The notes under the pieces are model-generated. The model saw nothing but the letters and a program-made list of their open reading frames with translations. It did no database searches and was not told the origin of the DNA. A stretch of 64,000 nt of DNA, taken from assembly GCA_022839785.1 (NCBI GenBank), contig JALHJW010000001.1:543771-607770 (forward strand), written 5' to 3'. Made by a program: the position numbers and the translations under genes. Shown piece after piece: positions 41,949 through 50,514 of the stretch (position 1 is its first letter; the number at the start of each line of letters is the position of its first letter). Origin of the DNA: Desulfovibrio sp. (GTDB lineage: Bacteria > Desulfobacterota > Desulfovibrionia > Desulfovibrionales > Desulfovibrionaceae).

Positions 41949-42670
41949 GCGCCCTCCCCGGCCAGCACCTCGGCGATGTGCAGCGCCTTGACCGGCGAAC
42001 CGGTCTTCACCAGACGGCCCCGGAGGTTCAAGAGGCAACTCACCTCGGCCGTGGCCACGTGCGTCGCGCCGCTGGCCGCCACGTCCGCCAGCTTCTCGTC
42101 GAGCAGCGCGTCGGAAATCTCCGGATGCTGGAACGCGAACTGCCCGCCGAAACCGCAGCAGGCGTCCGGCCGCACCAGCCCCGCCGTCTCCACCCCGGAG
42201 ACCCGCCCCAGCAGCGCCGGACCCGCATCGTGGTTGGACAGCGCCCGGCCCACCTGGCACGAGTCGTGCCACGCCACGCGGCCGCGAAACCGCGCGCCCA
42301 GGTCCGAACGCCCCAGTTTCTTGACCAGGAACTCGGTCAGCTCGAAAGTCCGCGCCGCCAGCTCCTGCGCGCGCCAGGCCCAGCCCGGCTCATCCCGGAA
42401 CAGCTCGGCGTAGCCCTTGCGCACCATGGACACGCACGAGCCCGAAGGGGCCACCACGCACTCCGCCGTGCCGAACAGGCCGATGAACCGCCGCGCCAAC
42501 TCGCGCGCCTCGGCATGGTTGCCGGATTTGTACAGGGGCTGGCCGCAACAGGTCTGCCCCGCGGGCAGAACCGGCGAAAGGCCCGCCCGCGCCAGCACGC
42601 GCGCCGTGGCCTCCCCGACTTCGGGAGCCAGATGCTCTACCAGACATGGTATGAAAAGATGAACGATCAT
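41945..42670 (-). CDS. lutA: Lactate utilisation protein LutA (CCG-domain)
   Basis: This 241-residue protein has two CCG cysteine-rich domains like those of heterodisulfide reductase HdrB: TCCGQPLYKSG early and DACCGFGGQFA late, with HDSC between. These bind Fe-S or redox centres in the LutABC lactate dehydrogenase. It is the first gene of the lut unit. ATG 42670 gives MIVHLFIPCLVE, a typical LutA start. Confidence 0.93.
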   Translation of the reverse strand: MIVHLFIPCLVEHLAPEVGEATARVLARAGLSPVLPAGQTCCGQPLYKSGNHAEARELARRFIGLFGTAECVVAPSGSCVSMVRKGYAELFRDEPGWAWRAQELAARTFELTEFLVKKLGRSDLGARFRGRVAWHDSCQVGRALSNHDAGPALLGRVSGVETAGLVRPDACCGFGGQFAFQHPEISDALLDEKLADVAASGATHVATAEVSCLLNLRGRLVKTGSPVKALHIAEVLAGEGA

Positions 42671-42753
42671 GCAGGGCCTCCGTGGCGGAGGCGAACCCTA
42701 CAGCCGAGCGCCCCGGCTGGCAAGGACCGAATGGAGGGGACGCCTCCCCGGGA

Positions 42754-42792
42754 CGCCTCCGGCGGCCGGGGGGCCGAGGCCCCCCGGCCCCC
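42754..42792 (+). repeat. GC-rich intergenic hairpin repeat, copy 2
   Basis: It begins GCCTCCGGCGGC at 42755 and runs into an inverted repeat centred on GGGGGGCCGAGGCCCCCC. It is related to the copy near 35083 (opposite strand) and that at 43013. Intergenic hairpins with this head are typical of Desulfovibrio-type genomes. Confidence 0.65.
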
Positions 42793-43012
42793 CCGCATTC
42801 CGCGCCGTGGGACTTCAGGGGCGCACGTCAGGGCGCGCGCAGGCGCGGGAGCGGGGGCAAGGCGGAGTCTTCTCCCCGCCGTCCCCGGCGGGGAGAAAAA
42901 AACGTCTTGATGCATCCCTTCCCTCTCCGGCGCACGGCCATGCCTTTCCCGTCGTGGCGGCGGCGTCGTGGCGTCGCCGGTCACGTCGCGCCGCGGCATG
43001 CCCAGGACACGG

Positions 43013-43045
43013 GTCGAGGGCCTGAGGCCCTCGCCGCCGGAGGCG
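43013..43045 (-). repeat. GC-rich intergenic hairpin repeat, copy 3
   Basis: On the minus strand it begins GCCTCCGGCGGC followed by inverted arms GAGGGCCT and AGGCCCTC. It lies 30 nt past the DUF362 gene stop, so it may end that transcript. Confidence 0.6.
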
Positions 43046-43074
43046 TCTTCACTCCCCCGTCTCCTCTCCAGCCT

Positions 43075-44013
43075 TCAAAAGAACCGCTGGCAAAGGCTTT
43101 TCACCCTGCCTTTGACCAGACGGAACGGGTCGAAGGTCACGGGGTCGAGCACGGGCGGGATGACGAAGCCTGCCGCGTCGACGTCCCCGGGCTGCAGCAG
43201 GGGGAAGGCGAGGTTCTCGTTGAACGCGCCGGGCAGGCCTCGTCTGCGGGCTTCCCGCCACAGGGGCACGGTTTCGGGCGTTGCGCCGAGCAGGGCGTAC
43301 AGGGCGGCGTCCAGGGCGTGGGGGTCGGCGGACGCGGCAAGCAGGCCGAGCGGGCAGGGCGCGCCGCCCGTGGGACCGCGGCCGGACATGGCGATGACGC
43401 CGTCGGCCAGGGCCCAGGTGGGCGGCAGGCTGGCGGCCACTTCCAGCAGCATGGATTCGAAACGGTTAGCGCGATCGCCGAAGCGGCAGTGGGCCCAGGC
43501 CTTGCGGCCGCCCACCACGCAGCCGAAGAGGTTCTTCACGGCGCAGGTCAGGCGCACCTGATTGTGGGCCTTGAGGCGCGGCAGGCTGAGGATGACCTCC
43601 GCCCCCAGGGCGTCGCGCGAGACGCCGACGGACGCGCCGAAGGAGAGCCGGAGTCCGGCGGGCCGCGTCAGGCTGCGTAGCGTCACGGGCAGGTCCGCGA
43701 GCGCGGCGAGCAGGCCGCTGGCGCGGGCCACGGAGCGGGCCGAGCCGAAGGCCGGGGAGTCGGCCACGGTGACGCGCGCGCCGCAGTCCAGCAGGTAGGC
43801 GCAGGCCGCGCGCACCACGGCCGGGTGGGTGGTGGAGAGGTGCGCCGAGCGCGCGGCCACGAGGTTGGGTTTGACCAGGACGCGCGCGCCGGGGGCCGGG
43901 CGGAGGCCGATGCCGTCGAGGAGCCGGGCGACCTCGCCGGGCAGCGCGGTGTCGTCGTAGGCAGGGATGCGCGTGAGCAGGACCGGAATGGGGGGCATGG
44001 CGCTGGGGCACAT
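43075..44013 (-). CDS. DUF362-family protein
   Basis: This 312-residue protein of the DUF362 family has the conserved VLVKPNLV, TVADSPAFGS, ILSLPRLKAHNQVRLTCAVKNLFGCV and ALADGVIAMSGRGPTGG motifs. Many DUF362 proteins carry C-terminal ferredoxin motifs; this one has none. The function of the family is not established. An in-frame Met five codons in is an alternative start. It appears monocistronic, with repeat copy 3 just past its stop. Confidence 0.82.
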   Translation of the reverse strand: MCPSAMPPIPVLLTRIPAYDDTALPGEVARLLDGIGLRPAPGARVLVKPNLVAARSAHLSTTHPAVVRAACAYLLDCGARVTVADSPAFGSARSVARASGLLAALADLPVTLRSLTRPAGLRLSFGASVGVSRDALGAEVILSLPRLKAHNQVRLTCAVKNLFGCVVGGRKAWAHCRFGDRANRFESMLLEVAASLPPTWALADGVIAMSGRGPTGGAPCPLGLLAASADPHALDAALYALLGATPETVPLWREARRRGLPGAFNENLAFPLLQPGDVDAAGFVIPPVLDPVTFDPFRLVKGRVKSLCQRFF

Positions 44014-44084
44014 GGGGAGGTGGTAGCCGAGGCACGCCGGTCAGACAAGCCATGGGCGCGGATCACGGCTGGAATGGACCGGCG

Positions 44085-44338
44085 CGGACGTCCCCCCCCG
44101 GCCCCGTGGGAACGGATCTGTTCCTTGAAGGCACGTCGGGGAGCAGATGGAGCGGCTGTCCAAGCTGTCGCCCCGTGAACGGCTGGGCGCGCCCGAGGAC
44201 GTCGCCGCGGCGGCGTCCTTCCTGGTCGGCCCGGACGGCGGCTGGATCAACGGCCAGATCATGCGCGCCAACGGCGGCTTCGTCTGCTCCGCACTCCTGG
44301 CCGGAGTGCGGCGCGCAGGCCGCTTTTTCCGGGATTGA
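44085..44338 (+). pseudogene. Frameshifted C-terminal remnant of a short-chain dehydrogenase/reductase
   Basis: Reading 44100-44141 gives PGPVGTDLFLEGTSG, and shifting by one base within the GGGG at 44138-44141 continues EQMERLSKLSPRERLGAPED (from 44141), then VAAAASFLVGPDGGWINGQ and NGGF. That is the conserved tail of FabG-like SDRs: the PG motif, the R-x-G-x-PED motif, and G-x-I-x-G-Q...NGG. The N-terminal two thirds, including the nucleotide site and YxxxK, is missing. The remnant is therefore both truncated and shifted. A single-base sequencing error in the G-run could explain the shift but not the missing N-terminus. Confidence 0.75.
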
Positions 44339-44347
44339 CGGACGCCG

Positions 44348-44842
44348 TCAGTTCATGAGCCAGCAGAAGGCATCCACCACGTGCGGATCGAAGCGCAGGG
44401 CGCGGGCCTTGAGGATGAGGCGCATGGAATGGCCGTGGGAATAGGCGGGTTTGTAGGAGCGGCGGCTGCGCAGGGCGTCGTAGGTGTCGGCCAGGGCCAC
44501 GATGCGCGCGAACAGCGGGATGTCGGATGAGCGGAGGCCGAACGGGTACCCGGACCCGTCGTAGTTCTCGTGGTGTGCGAGTGCGGTTCGCACACAGGCG
44601 CCGTGCGCCCGTCCGGCCTCCAGCATGCGGGCCCCGAGCAGCGGATGCCGCCGCATCAGGGTCCACTCCCCTTCGTTGAGCGGTCCGGGCTTTGCGAGAA
44701 CGTCCGGCGGCAGGAGGGATTTGCCCGCGTCGTGCAGGCCCGCGGCCTCTCCCAGCATGGAGAGGGCGCGGCCTGTTATGCCCAGGGTCCTGCCCAGGGC
44801 CAGGCTGAGAGGCATGACTCGTCCCGAGTGTCCGTCTGGCAT
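44348..44842 (-). CDS. HD-GYP-type phosphohydrolase, single domain
   Basis: This 164-residue protein shows the HD pair at 37-38 in LHDAGK, the extended HHENYDGSGYP (90-100) and DTYDALRSRR (119-128). These are HD-GYP features, a family that hydrolyses cyclic di-GMP. The classical GYP triplet falls in SGYP, so it is close to the consensus. No receiver or sensor domain is attached and the N-terminus begins right at HSGRV. ATG 44842 is the closest start; an upstream extension carries no homology. Confidence 0.75.
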   Translation of the reverse strand: MPDGHSGRVMPLSLALGRTLGITGRALSMLGEAAGLHDAGKSLLPPDVLAKPGPLNEGEWTLMRRHPLLGARMLEAGRAHGACVRTALAHHENYDGSGYPFGLRSSDIPLFARIVALADTYDALRSRRSYKPAYSHGHSMRLILKARALRFDPHVVDAFCWLMN

Positions 44843-44987
44843 CCGACATCCTTGCCCGAAGTCGTTGCCGCACTCATCGGTCCATTCGCCGGATTGTTTA
44901 GGGGGATGCCGCGGCTTTGGGGACGGGCGCATTGACGGCCGGGCCTGTTTGGGCAAGAAGATGGCCGTCCGGCAAGGATTCGCAGGC

Positions 44988-47315
44988 ATGACGGAAAATT
45001 TCGCGCGTGAACGGCTGGTGGTCGCGGGCCAGGTGCAGGGGGTGGGCTTCAGGCCCTTCGTCTACCGTCTGGCTGTGGAATGCGGCCTGACCGGCACGGT
45101 GGCCAACACGCCGGAAGGCGTGGCCGTGGAGGTGCAGGGCGCGCCCGGCAGCGTCGCCGAGTTCGCGCGCCGTTTCGAGACCGAGCTGCCGCCCCTGGCG
45201 CGCATCGTGCGCATGCGCCGCGCCCCGGTCCCGGCCGTAGCCGGGGAGGCGGCCTTCGCCATCCTGCACAGCGAGGCGGGCGAGGGGCATCAGGTGCTCA
45301 TCTCGCCGGACACGGCCACCTGCGCCGACTGCCTGGCCGAGATGCGCGATCCGGCAAACCGCCGCCATCTCTACGCCTTCACCAACTGCACCAACTGCGG
45401 GCCGCGCTACACCATCACCCGCTCCATCCCCTACGACCGGCCCGCGACCTCCATGGCCTGCTTCCCGCTCTGCCCGGAGTGCAGACAGGAATACGAGAAT
45501 CCGCTGGACCGCCGCTTCCACGCCCAGCCCAACGCCTGCCCGGTCTGCGGGCCGCGCCTGTGGCTGCAGGAGCGCGACGGCGCGCGTCCGGCCGAGGGGG
45601 ACGCGGCCCTGGCCGAGGCCGCGCGGCGGCTTCTGGCCGGGGAGATTCTGGCCCTCAAAGGCCTCGGGGGCTTCCATCTGGCCTGCGACGCGCTTTCCGA
45701 GGAGGCTGTCGGAAAACTGCGCAGCCGCAAGAAACGCCACGGCAAGCCCCTGGCCGTGATGGTGGCGGACGTGGCCGCGGCGCGCGCCCTGGCCGAGGTG
45801 GGCGAGGAGGAGGCCGCGCTGTTGTCGGGCATCGAACGGCCCATCGTGCTCTGCCGCGGACGGGCGGACGGCCCGCTGGCCCCGGGCGTCGCGCCGGACA
45901 CGCATTTCGTGGGGCTGATGCTGCCCTACGCTCCGCTGCAGCACGCGCTCTTCCAGCATCTGCGCGCGGCGGGCGCGACCCTGCCCGCCCTGGTCATGAC
46001 CTCGGGCAACGTCTCGGGCGACCCCATCTGCCTGGGCAACCGCGAGGCTGCGGCCCGTCTTGCGCAGATCGCCGACGCCTTCGTACTGCACGACCGCGAC
46101 ATCCTCATCCGCGCCGACGACTCCGTGGCCCGCATCGACGCGGCCAGCCGGACGCCAGTCTTCCTGCGCCGGGCGCGCGGCTACGTTCCCCGGCCGGTGT
46201 TTCTGGACAGGGACGGGCCGTGCGTGCTCGGCGCGGGGCCGGAACTCAAGAACACGCTCTGCCTGCTGAAGGGGGATCAGGCCTTCGTCTCCCAGCACAT
46301 CGGCGACATGGAGAATCTGGAGACGCTTCGGTTCTGGAAGGAGATCGCGGCGCATCTGGCAGGGATTCTGCGGGTGGAGCCCAAGCTTTTGGTGCACGAC
46401 CTGCATCCCGGCTACATGACCACGCAGCACGCCAGGGAGCAGGCCGTGCTGCCGACGGCCGCCCTGCAGCACCACGTGGCCCACGGCCACGCCGTCCTGG
46501 CCGAGAACCGTTTTGCGGGCCGCGCCGCCATCCTGGCCCTGGACGGCACCGGACTTGGGGATGACGGAACGCTGTGGGGCGGCGAGTGCCTGCTCGTGGA
46601 CACGGAATCGGCGGACTACGAGCGGCTGGGGCACTTGAGCGCGCTCCGGCTGCCCGGCGGCGAGGCGGCCATCCGCGAGCCCTGGCGCATCGGTCAAGCC
46701 GCGCTGTGGGAGCTTGGCGAGAAGACCGGGGGAAGGGCGGCCTGGCCCTGGCTGGCGGAATTCGGCCCGGCCTCGCGCGTGGTGGCGCAGATGCTGGACA
46801 AGGGGCTGAACAGCCCGGCGACCACGAGCTGCGGCCGCCTCTTCGACGCCGCGGCCGCGCTCTGCGGGCTGGGGCTGTGCATCACCTACGAGGCGCAGGC
46901 CGCCATCCTGCTCGAACAGGCTCAGGACATGGGCGAGGCGGGCGCGTACCCCTGTCCGGTGCGCGAGGACGCGGCCACTGGCCGCCATGTGCTGGACGCG
47001 CGCGAACTGCTCGCCGCGCTCTGGAGCGACCTCGGCTCAGGCGCGCCCGTGGACCGCGCGGCGCGGCGTTTCCACCTCGGCTTGGCCAAAGGCCTCGCGG
47101 ACCTCGCCGCCGCCTGCGCGGCGCGGGCGGGCGTCACCCACGTGGGCCTCTCGGGCGGTTGCTTCTTGAATCTCACCCTGGCGACGGACCTGCCCCGCGA
47201 ACTCGCGGCGCGAGGCCTCACGCCGCTCACCCACCGCGACCTGCCCCCAGGCGACGGCTGCGTCTCCCTGGGGCAGGCAGTCTGGGGACGGCTGTACAGG
47301 AAAGAAAGAACGTAG
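44988..47315 (+). CDS. hypF: Carbamoyltransferase HypF
   Basis: This 775-residue maturation factor makes the carbamoyl group that becomes the CN ligands of [NiFe] hydrogenases. Domains in order are acylphosphatase (QVQGVGFRPFVYRLA, near 12-27), two zinc fingers (CADC...CTNCGPRYT and CPEC...CPVCG), YrdC-like, and Kae1-like with HHVAHGHAV and LSGGCFLN. ATG 44988 follows AAGGA; an in-frame ATG at 44961 is possible. It is isolated from other hyp genes here and diverges from the HD-GYP gene. Confidence 0.95.
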   Translation: MTENFARERLVVAGQVQGVGFRPFVYRLAVECGLTGTVANTPEGVAVEVQGAPGSVAEFARRFETELPPLARIVRMRRAPVPAVAGEAAFAILHSEAGEGHQVLISPDTATCADCLAEMRDPANRRHLYAFTNCTNCGPRYTITRSIPYDRPATSMACFPLCPECRQEYENPLDRRFHAQPNACPVCGPRLWLQERDGARPAEGDAALAEAARRLLAGEILALKGLGGFHLACDALSEEAVGKLRSRKKRHGKPLAVMVADVAAARALAEVGEEEAALLSGIERPIVLCRGRADGPLAPGVAPDTHFVGLMLPYAPLQHALFQHLRAAGATLPALVMTSGNVSGDPICLGNREAAARLAQIADAFVLHDRDILIRADDSVARIDAASRTPVFLRRARGYVPRPVFLDRDGPCVLGAGPELKNTLCLLKGDQAFVSQHIGDMENLETLRFWKEIAAHLAGILRVEPKLLVHDLHPGYMTTQHAREQAVLPTAALQHHVAHGHAVLAENRFAGRAAILALDGTGLGDDGTLWGGECLLVDTESADYERLGHLSALRLPGGEAAIREPWRIGQAALWELGEKTGGRAAWPWLAEFGPASRVVAQMLDKGLNSPATTSCGRLFDAAAALCGLGLCITYEAQAAILLEQAQDMGEAGAYPCPVREDAATGRHVLDARELLAALWSDLGSGAPVDRAARRFHLGLAKGLADLAAACAARAGVTHVGLSGGCFLNLTLATDLPRELAARGLTPLTHRDLPPGDGCVSLGQAVWGRLYRKERT

Positions 47316-47400
47316 CCGCGGGCGAACGCGGACAAGGCACGGCCGACGCCCACCGCCCGTCCGCGTCCGTTTGCGGCGGATTCCGTTACCCTTCTTCTTC

Positions 47401-48018
47401 CTAGCTCTTCGTCTTGGCCGGGGTGGCGCCCGCGGGCGGGGCCTTGTGCATGAGGCGCAGGAAGGACTTGACGTTCTGCACGCCGTCCACCTTCTTGACC
47501 AGGCTCACGGCCTTGTCGATCTCGGCCTGGCTGCCCACGATGCCGAAAAGGACCACGTCGCACTGGATGATGGCCAGCTCGACGTTGGTGGCGGTCACGC
47601 CGTCGGCCCCGTACAACTCGTAGTTGATGCTCGCGCGCATCTGCTGCCGGTCCGTGAAGCTGCAGGCCGAGTCCTTCTTGGGCAGGAAGTAGGTGTAGAC
47701 GTTGCGCACGCCCTCGACGCCGCGCGCGATCTGGATGGCCTTGTCGCGGTTGGCCTCGGTGTCGTACTCGCCCGCCAGGTAGACGTCGCCCATGTACACG
47801 AAGACCGAGGTGCCCCAGTAGCTCACGTCGCTGTCCTGGGCATACTTGGCCTCGATGGAGGTCCTGACCCTGCGGTCGTAGGACTGCTGCCCCACGCTCC
47901 GCTCGTCCACGGCCGAGCCGTAGATGGTGCCCACGGGCGTCAGCGGGCTGCAGCCCAGGGCTGCGAACGTCCCGACCGCCGCCATGATCACCAGCAACCG
48001 CACGAATGCCTTGCGCAT
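47401..48018 (-). CDS. BON-domain lipoprotein
   Basis: This 205-residue exported protein has a signal sequence with lipobox-like ALGC (Cys23) and two BON domains (about 50-115 and 120-190), each with the GVxxVxN-type hairpin (GVEGVRNVYTYF and KVDGVQNVKSFL). Such proteins (DolP/YraP, OsmY) bind anionic phospholipids and protect the envelope. ATG 48018 is set by AAAGGAG 6 nt upstream. It is divergent from the EF-G-like gene, with back-to-back promoters. Confidence 0.88.
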   Translation of the reverse strand: MRKAFVRLLVIMAAVGTFAALGCSPLTPVGTIYGSAVDERSVGQQSYDRRVRTSIEAKYAQDSDVSYWGTSVFVYMGDVYLAGEYDTEANRDKAIQIARGVEGVRNVYTYFLPKKDSACSFTDRQQMRASINYELYGADGVTATNVELAIIQCDVVLFGIVGSQAEIDKAVSLVKKVDGVQNVKSFLRLMHKAPPAGATPAKTKS

Positions 48019-48076
48019 ATCCGCTCCTTTGTCTCCGCCCGGAAAACCAATTGGACGGATTTTCAATTATTCCAAT

Positions 48077-48105
48077 TTATTACCATGTTACAGCAGAATG
48101 TGCAA
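48077..48105 (-). promoter_or_regulatory. Sigma-70 promoter of the BON lipoprotein gene
   Basis: On the minus strand TTGCAC (48105-48100), a 17-nt spacer and TAATAA (48082-48077), in a locally AT-rich stretch 59 nt before the start codon. Confidence 0.6.
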
Positions 48106-48108
48106 CGC

Positions 48109-48138
48109 TTGACAACCTCGCGGCGCACTCCCTATAGC
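48109..48138 (+). promoter_or_regulatory. Sigma-70 promoter of the EF-G-like gene
   Basis: A perfect TTGACA (48109-48114), an 18-nt spacer and TATAGC (48133-48138). Its -35 lies 3 nt from that of the divergent BON promoter, so the two may compete. The leader is roughly 95 nt. Confidence 0.65.
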
Positions 48139-48238
48139 TGTACCCTCGGAAAATCGCTCCGAGACTCATTACTCCAAAGCGGGAGACGATGGCAAAGGGT
48201 TCTCAGGGACGCTTCACGTAGACTTCAAGGAGTGCTGC

Positions 48239-50305
48239 ATGCTGGATGTACTCAAAGGCCAGCGCACGTATGCGCTGGTCGGTCACGGGGGTTCGGGCAA
48301 GACCTCGCTGGCGGAAATGCTCCTCTTCGCCGCGGGCGAAACGGACAGGCTGGGCAAGATCGAGGAAGGGACCACCCTGCTCGACTTCGAGCCCGAGGAG
48401 ATCAAGCGGCGCGGCAGCATCCAGCCCGCCTTCGCCCGCCTGCTCTGGAAGAAGAACCCGCACTATCTCATCGACACCCCCGGCGACAACAATTTCAACG
48501 GCGACCTGGGCTACCTCCTGGCCGCCGCCGACTCCGCGCTCTTCGTCATCGACGCCGTGGACGGCGTGAAGCCCCTGACCCGCAAGCTCTGGAAACAGGT
48601 CAAGGAGGCCGGGCTCCCGGCCCTCATCGTGATCAACAAGATGGACCGCGACCGGGCCGACTTCGACATGGCCTTCGCCAGCATCGCCGAACAGCTCGGC
48701 GTGAAGCCCGTGCTCCTGCAGATGCCCATGGGCCAGCGTGAATCCTTCAAGGGCGTCGTCGACGTGCTGGAGAACAAGGCCTACGTCTTCGACGGCAAGG
48801 GCGGGGCGGCCCCTGCCGATGTGCCCGGCGACATGGCCGACGACGTCGCGGTGATGCGCGAGACCATGATCGAGAACATCGCCGAGTCCGACGAGACCCT
48901 GATGGAGGCCTATCTCGAAGAGGGCGCGCTCTCGGCCGAGCAGATCGCCGAAGGCCTCTCCAAGGGCGTGGCCGCCGGGCTGCTCGCGCCCGTGGTGGTC
49001 TGCGCCGCCCTGGAGAACAAGGGCGGCTCTCTGCTCCTGGACGCGGCCCAGGCCCTGCTCCCCTCGCCCCTGGCGCACGCCCCCTTCGTGGGCGACGACG
49101 GCTCCGAGCGCCTCTCGCGCGACGACCTGCCCGTGTCGGCCTTCGTCTGCAAGACCATCGCCGACCCCTACGCGGGCCAGCTTTCGGTGCTGCGCGTCCT
49201 GTCCGGTCAGCTCTCCTCGGACATGAGCCTGGCCAATCCCGAGCGCGACGGCAAGGAGCGCATCGGCCAGCTCCTCTTCCTCAAGGGCAAGGAGACCGTG
49301 CCCTGCAAGGAGGCCATCGGTCCCGGGGCCATCGTGGCCGTGCCCAAGCTCAAGAACACCCACACCGGCGACACGCTCTGCGACGAAAAGGCGCGCTTCG
49401 TGCTCGACCGGCCCAAGATGGCGCAGCAGCTCATCACCTACGCCCTGGCCGCGGCCGAGAAGGGCGAGGAGGACAAGGTCTACCAGGCCGTGCACAAGCT
49501 GCTCGACGAGGACCTGACCCTCAGGCTCTTCCGCGACGAGGAAACCGGCGACATCCTGCTCTCGGGCATGGGCCAGCTGCACATCGAGACCGCCGTGGAG
49601 AAGGCCAAGCGCCGCTTCAAGGTCGAGATTCTGCTCAAGACCCCGAAGGTGCCCTACCGCGAGACGCTCAAGGGCAAGGCCGACGTGCAGGGCCGCCACA
49701 AGAAGCAGACCGGCGGCCGCGGCCAGTTCGGCGACTGCTTCGTGCGCTTCGAGCCCAAACGTCCCGGCGAGGGCTACGAATTCGAGGACGCCATCGTGGG
49801 CGGCTCCATCCCGCGCCAGTACATCCCGGCCGTGGACAAGGGCGTCCAGGAGTCCGCCCAGCGCGGCTTCCTCTCCGGCAACCCGGTGGTGGACTTCAAG
49901 GCCACGCTCTACGACGGCTCGTACCACAACGTGGACTCCTCGGAGATGGCCTTCAAGATCGCGGGCTCCCTGGCCTTCAAGAAGGCGTGCGAGACCGCGG
50001 GCATGCGCCTGCTGGAGCCCTATATGCTGGTCTCGGTCTCCGTGCCCGACCAGTACATGGGCGACATCATCGGCGACCTCTCCAGCCGCCGCGGCAAGGT
50101 GCTCGGATCGGACTCCGTGGCCGGCGTCACCGAGATCAAGGCCCACGTGCCCATGAACGAAATCCTGCGCTACGCCCCGGATCTCCGCTCCATGACCGGC
50201 GGCCAGGGCGTCTTCACCATGGAGTTCGCGCACTACGAGGAGGCCCCGCCCCCGGTGGTGGAGAAGGTGGTGGCCGAGTACAGGAAGAGCCGCGGCGAGG
50301 AATGA
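48239..50305 (+). CDS. Elongation factor G-like GTPase (EF-G paralogue)
   Basis: This 688-residue translational GTPase has the five EF-G domains but divergent G motifs. The P-loop is GHGGSGKTS (15-23), not AHVDAGKTT. The switch II DTPGH reads DTPGD (79-83), so the catalytic His is Asp83; NKMD is intact. Domain IV carries GGRGQFGDCFVRFEP. Such EF-G-like proteins are common beside a main fusA/tuf locus, and their exact job is unclear. ATG 48239 follows AAGGAG. A terminator follows. Confidence 0.88.
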   Translation: MLDVLKGQRTYALVGHGGSGKTSLAEMLLFAAGETDRLGKIEEGTTLLDFEPEEIKRRGSIQPAFARLLWKKNPHYLIDTPGDNNFNGDLGYLLAAADSALFVIDAVDGVKPLTRKLWKQVKEAGLPALIVINKMDRDRADFDMAFASIAEQLGVKPVLLQMPMGQRESFKGVVDVLENKAYVFDGKGGAAPADVPGDMADDVAVMRETMIENIAESDETLMEAYLEEGALSAEQIAEGLSKGVAAGLLAPVVVCAALENKGGSLLLDAAQALLPSPLAHAPFVGDDGSERLSRDDLPVSAFVCKTIADPYAGQLSVLRVLSGQLSSDMSLANPERDGKERIGQLLFLKGKETVPCKEAIGPGAIVAVPKLKNTHTGDTLCDEKARFVLDRPKMAQQLITYALAAAEKGEEDKVYQAVHKLLDEDLTLRLFRDEETGDILLSGMGQLHIETAVEKAKRRFKVEILLKTPKVPYRETLKGKADVQGRHKKQTGGRGQFGDCFVRFEPKRPGEGYEFEDAIVGGSIPRQYIPAVDKGVQESAQRGFLSGNPVVDFKATLYDGSYHNVDSSEMAFKIAGSLAFKKACETAGMRLLEPYMLVSVSVPDQYMGDIIGDLSSRRGKVLGSDSVAGVTEIKAHVPMNEILRYAPDLRSMTGGQGVFTMEFAHYEEAPPPVVEKVVAEYRKSRGEE

Positions 50306-50330
50306 CGGGAAGGGAAAGAAGGAAGACGCA

Positions 50331-50368
50331 CGGGCGGGCGCGGATGCGCCCGCCCGTTTCTTTTCTTG
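50331..50368 (+). terminator. Rho-independent terminator after the EF-G-like gene
   Basis: A perfect 11-bp stem (50331-50341 with 50346-50356), GGAT loop, followed by TTTCTTTTCTT. Confidence 0.9.
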
Positions 50369-50514
50369 CGGTGGCGGCCGTCGCCCTCTTCCCCGTCTTC
50401 CTCCGCCGCCCGCGTTGCATTGCCGCTTGATTGGCGCTAGGACAATGCCGGGGAGGGGGGGGCAACACGCCCGCCATCCCGTTGCTTTTCCCCTCGCGGT
50501 GCGGAGCGTGAACG

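Larger units (their letters stand above)
42671..43074. other. 404-nt gene-free region holding two GC-rich repeats
   Basis: This lies between lutA (minus) and the DUF362 gene (minus). It carries repeat copies 2 and 3, listed separately, and presumably the lut promoter. The remainder is GC-rich with no gene that I can support. Confidence 0.6.

Noticed and set aside
44052..44338. The SDR tail as an expressed small protein
   Set aside because: The ATG at 44147 falls inside the conserved SDR tail, no Shine-Dalgarno is evident, and the matching upstream part lies in another frame.
48203..50233. Long open frame on the minus strand opposite the EF-G-like gene
   Set aside because: Antisense shadow: no motifs or ribosome-binding site, and the plus-strand gene is clear.
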